From contig OX438752.1 in assembly GCA_949316235.1 (NCBI GenBank), positions 1,015,001 to 1,079,000 of the forward strand: DNA of 64,000 nt. Direction: 5' to 3'. This stretch comes from Oegoconia quadripuncta. Lineage: Eukaryota; Arthropoda; Insecta; Lepidoptera; Autostichidae. This document shows positions 56,689 to 64,000 of this stretch, in pieces (position 1 is the first letter of the stretch; every line of letters starts with the position of its first letter). The position numbers and the translations under genes were made by a program. The notes under the pieces were generated by a model. It was not told where the DNA came from. It worked only from the letters and a program-made list of their open reading frames with translations, and made no database searches.

Positions 56689-57779
56689 ATAGCCCAGGGA
56701 AAATACGGTAAAAAATTGCTTAGCTACACATAATTCAGAACCGACTTATACTATAATAGCTCTCTTATAGACCTCTATAAGAGAGCAATTATATAAGTAT
56801 ATAAATATACCTATATTAGAGAAGTAATTTTGAATAATTAAGCTTAAAAAAAAACGAGCGCTTAGTCTAGATTATATAAGTATATAAATATACCTATATT
56901 AGAGAAGTAATTTTGAATAATTAAGCTTAAAAAAAACGAGCGCTTAGTCTAGATTATATAAGTATATAAATATACCTATATTAGAGAAGTAATTTTGAAT
57001 AATTAAGCTTAAAAAAAAACGAGCGCTTAGTCTAGATTATATAAGTATATAAATATACCTATATTAGAGAAGTAATTTTGAATAATTAAGCTTAAAAAAA
57101 ACGAGCGCTTAGTCTAGATTATATAAGTATATAAATATACCTATATTAGAGAAGTAATTTTGAATAATTAAGCTTAAAAAAAACGAGCGCTTAGTCTAGA
57201 TTATATAAGTATATAAATATACCTATATTAGAGAAGTAATTTTGAATAATTAAGCTTAAAAAAAACGAGCGCTTAGTCTAGATTATATAAGTATATAAAT
57301 ATACCTATATTAGAGAAGTAATTTTGAATAATTAAGCTTAAAAAAAAACGAGCGCTTAGTCTAGATTTTTTTTAGAAAACCCTAATTTTTAATTTGTATC
57401 TTAATAACAATAAATACTAACTGATATTCAATTAGGTAGACTTTTGTTAAACACAGTTAACTTATTGATGGATAAAAAACTAAGCATGTTATAGTTAGGC
57501 ATGCATGTGTTTCAGCTGAACATGTCATCGAGCTGCATAATGAGAAGTAATATTTTGTAACGATAATTTCCCTAAATGTTTTGAATTCAATGAAATACCC
57601 ATCAATTTTTTAAAGAAACACATTTTTCAACTTTAGCTTATTTAGTTGCTTGGTTTGCGTTTATTACAAATGGTTAATTTCTAACAATTGTTACCACATT
57701 TACAACCCCTTTATTAAATGTTTCAAGAAAATCGGGGTTATTCGGTTTTTCGAGGTCAAACCCTATTTTCCCTGGGCTA
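56689..57779 (+). mobile_element. TIR family E copy with internal array
   Basis: TAGCCCAGGGAAAATACGGT at the left, CCTATTTTCCCTGGGCTA at the right. An 82-83 bp segment is repeated seven times inside. Begins with a perfect 12-bp hairpin at 56759-56786. Confidence 0.88.
56790..57365. repeat. 82-83 bp tandem array, seven units
   Basis: GAAGTAATTTTGAATAATTA recurs at 56821, 56904, 56986 and about every 82 bp to 57316. Length differences lie in an A-run. Single-copy in the other family E members. Confidence 0.95.
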
Positions 57780-57784
57780 TAATA

Positions 57785-58360
57785 ATGATGAGAAAAAGTG
57801 GAGCAAGTGCGTGAGTTTGTGTATTTGGGTTCATTGTTTCTAAAGAAGAGTGAATGCCGGAAATCAGGTAAATGGAGCACTGCATGCCTATATGAGGAGC
57901 CAGAATGTGTCCAAAAAAGCTAATGCTGGGTATGGCAAAAGAAGAATGAAAGTAGAATAAATGCAGTGGAAATTAGATAATTGAGAAGTATGAATGGGGT
58001 GACTTTGAAAGATAGAATCAGGAATAGTGTAATTAGGGAGTTAAGCAGTGTGAATGAAGACGTAGTGACAAAGATTGAAAATGGTATGCTGAGATGGTTT
58101 GGACATGTGGAGAAGATGAATGAAAGAAGACTTACGAAAGAGATATACAAAGAGAATATGGATGGTAGTGTTGGTAGGGGAAGACCACGGCGAACGTACC
58201 ATGATCAAATGAGCAATCAAACCGACGAGCATGTATGAACAACCTTATGAGAGTGAAGGAAGCAGAAGAGGTGTGTCAGGATCGTAGCAAGTGGAAGTCT
58301 GTGGTCTCTGCCTACCGTTACGGGGAACAGGCGTGACATTATGTATGTATGTATGTAATA
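57785..58360 (+). mobile_element. RTE-like LINE C-terminal fragment
   Basis: LRSMNGVTLKDRIRNSVIRE, MLRWFGHVEKMNERRLTKEI and GRGRPRRTY, then frameshifts and an ATGT tandem tail. Upstream CEFVYLGSLF also fits. A bare tail of the same family is at about 61747-61790. Confidence 0.75.
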
Positions 58361-58631
58361 ATGTTGTTGGAATGCATGCGGATGTCCACATATTGCCGAA
58401 ACCGTCACCTCTCTATTACATATTATTTCAATAGCATGTGGCAATGGCACCTTATAAAGGCGGGTCAATTACACAGGCGTGAGTATGGCGCAATCGATTC
58501 ACGTCACTCACCATAACAACACCGAATCGAGACATCCGTTTGTTTGTTTTTGTACTACCTATGTATGAGGCCTAGGCTATAGTGCGAGCTATTAAATTAA
58601 TCAAATGTATGTACCTACCTATCATTTTTTT

Positions 58632-58752
58632 GACGACGATTGGTGTAGTGGATAGTGACCCTGTCAGCGAAACCAACGGTTGCGGGTTCGAATCCCGCGA
58701 CGGGTAAATGTTTGTGTGATGAATATGAACATTTATTCCTGAGTCATGGTTA
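58632..58752 (+). mobile_element. SINE B2 partial copy
   Basis: GACGATTGGTGTAGTGGATA, GGTTCGAATCCCGCGACGGG; truncated after CCTGAGTCATGG. Confidence 0.75.
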
Positions 58753-58756
58753 ACAG

Positions 58757-59305
58757 CTAAAAAAAAATACGGTAAAAAATTAGCTTAGCTAGACTTAATT
58801 CAGAACCGACTTATATAGTTGCTATCTTTTAATAAAGGTATATTAGAGATGTAATTTTGAATAACTAAGCCTAAAAAAATCAATAGCTTAGTCTAGACTT
58901 TTTAGAAAACCCTATTGTTAATTTGTATTTTAATAACAATAAATACTAACTGATATTTAATTAGGTAGACTTTTGTTAAACACAGTTAACTTATTCATGG
59001 ATAAAAAACTAAGCATGTCATAGTTAGGAATGCATGTGTTTTGTGTTTTTTAGCTGAAAATGTCGATGCTGTAAGAATAATTCCCCTAAATGTTTTGAAT
59101 TAAAAGAAATGCCCATAAATTGAGCATTTTTTTTAAAGAAACAAATTTTTCATCTTTATCTTATTTGGAAAAGTATTGGTACTTGCGTTTCTTACACATG
59201 CTTAATTTTACCATTTGTTACTACATTCACAACACGCTATTAAATGTTTCAGGAAAATCGCGGTTATGCGGTTTTCCGAGGTCTAAACGTATTTTCCCCG
59301 TGCTA
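58757..59305 (+). mobile_element. TIR family E copy (left TIR damaged)
   Basis: AATACGGTAAAAAATTAGCT start, right end AAACGTATTTTCCCCGTGCT. Shares the interior with 33507-34527. Confidence 0.75.
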
Positions 59306-59309
59306 GACC

Positions 59310-60020
59310 CCGCCCTAGCGGAACCACCACACTTATATGAAGGGGCCACTAGTGGTTATTGTATTTATATTGATACTAGCAGCATATTTTAGTTGCACTA
59401 GTCCATTAATGATTTCCCAAACAGTGAACTTCTTTCTATTTATCTATGTTCTTCAAGGGAAGTTTATTTATATTTTTATTTCTTTGACAGGAATGTCCTG
59501 TCTTTATGCAACTATTGTTATATAATGTGTCGAAGTGGCTAATAAACTGTTTCTTTCTTTCTTTTGCGCATGCCAGAATAACACTGTGCCGAAAAGCTTA
59601 TCTACGGTATATACTTCATTGATCAATCATCACAATCAATATATTGTGCAATACCTGACTAAACTATAATGCGTTAATGAGAGTACATTAATTACTGCAA
59701 TGTAATTAGTCAGTGTGACGCCAAATTGCTACCAAAACTGGAATATTAAACTCATAATCGTACTACATCCGTAGGTTACACGTGACAGATAACCGTCGTG
59801 ATCTAGACAGGTAGATAGCGGATAAACAATGCTGTTCTGAGTCACGGTCACGTCATTAGTTGCACCTAGGGTTGGGCACATTTTTCAACTACTAGCTGGT
59901 ATTTAGAAAAAGTGAATGCCTTGTCGTATCATGAAGTCAAAGATAAGACGCAATGTAGAGAAGTGTGGAAAGGCCTCCAACGACTAGAGCATAGCTCAAG
60001 GGAAATGCCGCGGATATAAA
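59310..60020. other. Intergenic, nothing recognised
   Basis: AT-rich, no coding signal. Confidence 0.35.
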
Positions 60021-60024
60021 TACA

Positions 60025-61060
60025 ATCTTTGTTTTACAAAAACGAGCCGTTCGCGCAACTTATCAATTGAGACCTGCAGTGTCACTTAGATTTCAAGAGT
60101 ATAATATTCTAACCTTTTCGTTACAGTACATTTTTGAAAATCTAATATATGTAAAAAAAAATATAGCATCATTTAGGAAAAATAGTGATAAACATGATGT
60201 CAATACAAGAAATAAAGATAAACTTGCAGGTCACATAAGTCGCCTCCGCAAAGTCAGTAATTCCATCAAAGGGTTCTTCTTCTTCTTATTTTTGAGGATG
60301 GCAACCAGTCAACCTCATTGTCGAGGGACATTAATGCCAGTTTCGAGTGAAAATTTTTATTTATCTCATTTCTTCAGTTTATAGGTCAGTCTCAATCAAA
60401 ACAAGTAATTCGTCGTATACAGAGTCTAGTCACGGTCAAGTCATTCTTCAGTAAAGTGGCAGAATGCTTTACAAAAGATTTTGGCGGCTTCTTGTGGGAA
60501 CCCGAAAGCTCCGTTTTACACTTCCCTTCACCTGTACACCAACACTAACGTTTGCTGCACAATATTCTGCCATTATTAAGCTTCAAAAGTTAGAATGCAC
60601 AAATTTTAAGACTTATAAAGAAAAATGCTACTTCACTCGCCGAGTTCCCGCCAAAAAGCCCATCAAAGGGTTATGTATACGTTTTTTCAATAAGGTTCCT
60701 ATTGATATACAAAATCTTCTTTCAAAAATTTAAAGATAAGTACTATAAAACAGAAACTTCTTAAGAAAGCATATTATAAAATATCAGATTATTTAGATGA
60801 TAAACATTCATGGACATAACCAGCCCGTTCGCATAACCAGGCTATTTCATAATTAATTATGGAATATTATATTATAAAATAATAATTAATAATTTTGTAA
60901 TATAAAAACCTTTTTTTTTTTAAAGAGCAAACTCTCGAGCTTTTTGCTTGTTCTTCTCAGGGGAAAATTGCCTTTTGAACAAGCAGTAGCTTTAAAAATG
61001 TAAGATCTGACTATTTTAAGTGTACCCTGTGTACCTACAAAATAAAGCATTTTTGATTTG
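60025..61060 (+). mobile_element. CR1-like LINE fragment split by element D
   Basis: NSDKHDVNTRNKDKLAGHIS up to 60275, resumed at 60673 with CIRFFNKVPIDIQNL after the insertion. 3' end TTTTTGATTTGATTTAAAT near 61060. Confidence 0.8.
60276..60659 (-). mobile_element. Element D copy 8 (tail type 2), nested in a LINE
   Basis: Target duplication CCATCAAAGGGTT at 60263-60275 and 60660-60672. Removing the insert and one repeat restores the LINE frame, an internal check on both ends. Confidence 0.93.
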
Positions 61061-61064
61061 ATTT

Positions 61065-61835
61065 AAATGAAGTTGAAATTTGGCATATTTAAATAAGTTC
61101 GGTGACAATGCCATAATATGGTACCATCGAGCTGATCTGATGATGGATCCGAGATGTAGGGACTGGACTTCCTTGATAGCAAATGGCACGATAGTCGAAT
61201 TTGGGCCAGTTTGTTTTGTTGCCTTGAGCACTTTCATTACACATGATGACGAGGAGATGGTGCCGACTGGAACTAATTGATGGACTTTATGTAACCATGA
61301 CAGAATATTAAAAGCTTGTTTTTTAAATTTACTTCTAGGGCGCTTACATGGTACCTAATTTAGCAAACGAACTCAAACATTTTCACGTGGCTCGGCTGGA
61401 GCAGTGGAGTGCCCTCCATACAGGCAGAAAAGCAGTGTCTCCTAGCAAATTGTAAGTTTCCACGAAATGCATTGTCACGATTCATACTGATGTGAACAGA
61501 ATATTCTAAACAATTGCGACGATTGCTACAAGAGTGAGTTATTATTTTGTAGTTGTATTTTTTCTCATTTAATAGCAAATTTAATCATTCTGCCTATCCT
61601 GGGATAAAACGCTGTCCACGCCACTGGGCTGGAGTTATCTGTGTAAGTTAGTAAATCCTTCAAAGGTAATGTATACCCTTTTGCAACCTTATTGCAAAAG
61701 GGTGTACATTATGTATGTACAGTATGTATACCCTTGTATACAAACCCCTGCCTACCCCCTATGGGAAACAGGCGTGACATTATGTATGGTTAGATTAGAT
61801 AAAAACTATCCAGGGTATATTCTACCTACATACCA
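61065..61835. other. Intergenic, small repeat pieces
   Basis: 61080-61280 is an open frame without family match, probably repeat-derived. Short CR1- and RTE-tail pieces occur at about 61640-61790 (GAAACAGGCGTGACATTATG). No gene supported. Confidence 0.35.
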
Positions 61836-61839
61836 AATT

Positions 61840-62425
61840 TCATTCAAATCCATTCATCCGTTTCGCCGTGATTGAGTGACAAAGAAATAGAAATAAACAA
61901 ACCAAACCAAACTTTAGCATTTATAATATTAGTTAAGATTATTAAATGCAAACTTAGGACTAAATTATTCACAGTAAACCAGTTCGAAACCTGCGAAAGA
62001 GTATCATTTACATCGTCGATATCATTCGACCCTCTGTTTATTTTCAATATAAATGAAGTGTCATCAGCAAAACAACACAATATCAACCAGGTTCCGAACT
62101 AAATAAGGCAACTCATTAATATAAACTAAAAACATAAAAGGACCCAGAATTGATCCTTGAGGCACTCCCATTTTCACAAAAGATCCTGAAGATTTTTCCA
62201 GATTTACTAGAACTTTTTGAATTCTATTTTCTAAATAAGAAGTTAATAAGTCGAGGGCTTTGTCGTGCACCCCATAATGTTCAAATTTAAATAAAAGCGT
62301 TTTGTGATCTACACAATCGCATGCTTTTGAAAAATCGCGAAACACACCGATTGCATCGCTGCGATCTTCCCAGGCATTATAAATATTTTTAATTAGATCT
62401 TGTGAAGCTTTGGTTATAAAGACAG
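61840..62425 (-). mobile_element. LINE reverse transcriptase fragment (CR1-like)
   Basis: Minus strand: ASQDLIKNIYNAWEDRSDA, FRDFSKACDCVDHKTLL, MGVPQGSILGPFMFLVYINE, then after a frameshift near 62075 CFADDTSFILK. The catalytic ADD is present but out of frame with the upstream part. Confidence 0.75.
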
Positions 62426-62489
62426 TACATTTGAAGTAGGTAGGTTGTGCGATATTAATTGCAGATACAAACTACGTGAATAGATTATT

Positions 62490-62774
62490 TAATCATCATC
62501 ATCAGCCCGTAAACATCCCACTGCAGGGATATAGGCCTTCCCTCATATATGAGGGAGTATGGGCCATAGTAGGCCACGCTGGCGCAATTGTGGACTTCAC
62601 ATGCCTTTGAATTTTTATTTCTCAAGCATGCAGGTTACTTCACGATGTTTTCCTTCAACGTTTATAAATACAAATAATGAAATTTAAAAAGTCATTGGTA
62701 CATGGCCTGCCTGGGAATCGACCCCGAACCTCCAAAATTAGGAGACCTCTTAACCGCTGAGCCACGGACGCTCC
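62490..62774 (-). mobile_element. SINE C copy
   Basis: CATCAGCCCGTAAACATCCC, CACGATGTTTTCCTTCAACG and a minus-strand head GTGGCTCAGCGGTTAAGAGG. Confidence 0.8.
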
Positions 62775-62917
62775 TTTTAAGTTATCAACTTTTAACCAAT
62801 TATCAAAACTTATGACTCACTTTAGTGATTACCGTCACTTAAACAATCGTTACAATTAACTCCATAAAAAAAGATGAAATAAGTATTATTGTATCGTCCC
62901 GTCTGTCGCACATATGT

Positions 62918-63050
62918 GTATTTTTTTTTATGCAAAACGGGTTAGCATTTGACCTCAATTACACCTGACGTTAAGTGAAGATGAGGCCGAAGCTAAAAAC
63001 GTACGGACCCGGAAACCCCATCTTATTTGAGGAACTAGCTACAACGGTTA
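62918..63050 (-). mobile_element. SINE A partial copy
   Basis: T-run, ATGCAAAACGGGTTAGCATT, body to about 63050. Confidence 0.7.
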
Positions 63051-63553
63051 TTATTTTACAAGCATTTGTAAAATAGTCTACCCCCCGATACAAATCCTGG
63101 CTCCGGATCTGCATCACGATGACTATGGCGCTGGGCGGCGCGTACGCGCAGGCGTGACGACGCACTACACAGTCACCGATAAGGCGGACCTTGTAAATGT
63201 TTGCGTATAATCGGCTCATTCAAAGATAACCGTTCCGTATACTTGTATATTACTGAATGATTTTCAAATCCGAATATTTTTACCATCTCTTTTTCATCTC
63301 CTTTGTGGCAATAGTAAGCTTATTCGGACGATACTCATACTCATTTATTTTTTCGATAGGCGTCTTAGGCGCACTTGGGCATGTCCATTACAATACAATA
63401 AATTAATTTTAAAGGTATACCTAATTAAATGTAAAGGCGAAAGTACATTAATTATTAACTAATATGTGGATACAAATAAAAGGATTATAAAATAATATAG
63501 AGTAATGTAGCTGCTGTAAAGAAGCATTGTCAGTCTGCATAATAAGTAGCAGT

Positions 63554-64000
63554 CTGCTGTAAATGGGCATTGTCAATTTCCTTAAGGCTAATAGCTGCTG
63601 TAAATGGGCATTGTCAATTTCCTTAAGGCTAATAGCTGCTGTAAATGGGCATCGTCAATTTCCTTAAGGCTAATAGCTGCTGTAAATGGGCATTGTCAAT
63701 TTCCTTAACGCTAATAGCTGCTGTAAATGGGCATCGTCAATTTCCTTAAGGCTAATAGCTGCTGTAAATGGGCATTGTCAATTTCCTTAACGCTAATAGC
63801 TGCTGTAAATGGGCATTGTCAATTTCCTTAAGGCTAATAGCTGCTGTAAATGGGCATTGTCAATTTCCTTAAGGCTAATAGCTGCTGTAAATGGGCATTG
63901 TCAATTTCCTTAAGGCTAATAGCTGCTGTAAATGGGCATTGTCAATTTCCTTAAGGCTAATAGCTGCTGTAAATGGGCATTGTCAATTTCCTTAAGGCTA
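63554..64000. repeat. 41-bp tandem array, at least ten units, cut by window edge
   Basis: Unit CTGCTGTAAATGGGCATTGT + CAATTTCCTTAAGGCTAATAG starts at 63554 and every 41 bp. A decayed unit lies at about 63508-63550. Two variable sites alternate between units 3-6. Confidence 0.97.

Noticed and set aside
62971..63219. 82-codon minus-strand ORF with a GC-rich middle
   Set aside because: It starts within flanking unique sequence and ends in a SINE A fragment; no conserved motif or splice support.

Overview
This is a eukaryotic, AT-rich, transposon-dense window that looks like a lepidopteran (butterfly or moth) nuclear genome. The evidence is spliced animal genes, several tRNA-headed SINE families, CR1-, RTE- and I-like LINE fragments, a mariner remnant and many MITEs. 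The species cannot be named from the sequence. Nothing here is prokaryotic: there are no operons and no real CRISPR array.

Three host genes can be supported. (1) Positions 3981-4077, minus strand: the first coding exon of Vps13D, a bridge-like lipid-transfer protein. The rest of the gene runs left out of the window, so 1-3980 is its first intron. (2) Positions 5505-18526, plus strand: a complete six-exon TMEM65 gene (mitochondrial inner-membrane protein, 287 codons plus stop). All splice sites are GT/AG and the phases agree across every junction. It sits head to head with Vps13D, 1.4 kb apart, with a 0.6-kb dispersed repeat in the gap. (3) Positions 44801-47140, minus strand: the last two exons of a gene that resembles the DUF1647-type, glycosyltransferase-like proteins of invertebrates. 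Its 5' exons were not found.

Almost everything else is mobile or tandem DNA. SINE A (tRNA-like head, about 330 bp) has about 19 copies. SINE B, with subfamilies, has about a dozen, and SINE C has three. A polyA/A-rich-tailed retroelement called element D here has eight copies. Seven of them keep 12-26 bp target-site duplications, and the family carries one of two unrelated 3' tails. LINE pieces include the C-terminal half of a CR1/L2-like element at 51.2-53.4 kb that is open except for one nonsense codon. DNA elements include an internally deleted mariner (41.95-42.62 kb), a 469-bp MITE with very long inverted repeats and an 8-bp target duplication (39.26-39.73 kb), a roughly 1-kb TIR family with four copies, and a TIR element whose core is ten 68-bp minisatellite units (34.8-35.8 kb).

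Layout: 0-4 kb Vps13D intron with LINE and SINE pieces; 4-18.5 kb promoter region and TMEM65, whose exons are tightly bracketed by insertions; 18.5-44.3 kb gene-poor repeats and tandem arrays; 44.8-47.1 kb glycosyltransferase-like exons; 47-64 kb LINEs, SINEs, MITEs and two more tandem arrays, the last running off the window edge. The most unusual items are the TIR-bounded minisatellite, the two-tailed element D, and two perfect snap-back hairpins inside repeats.
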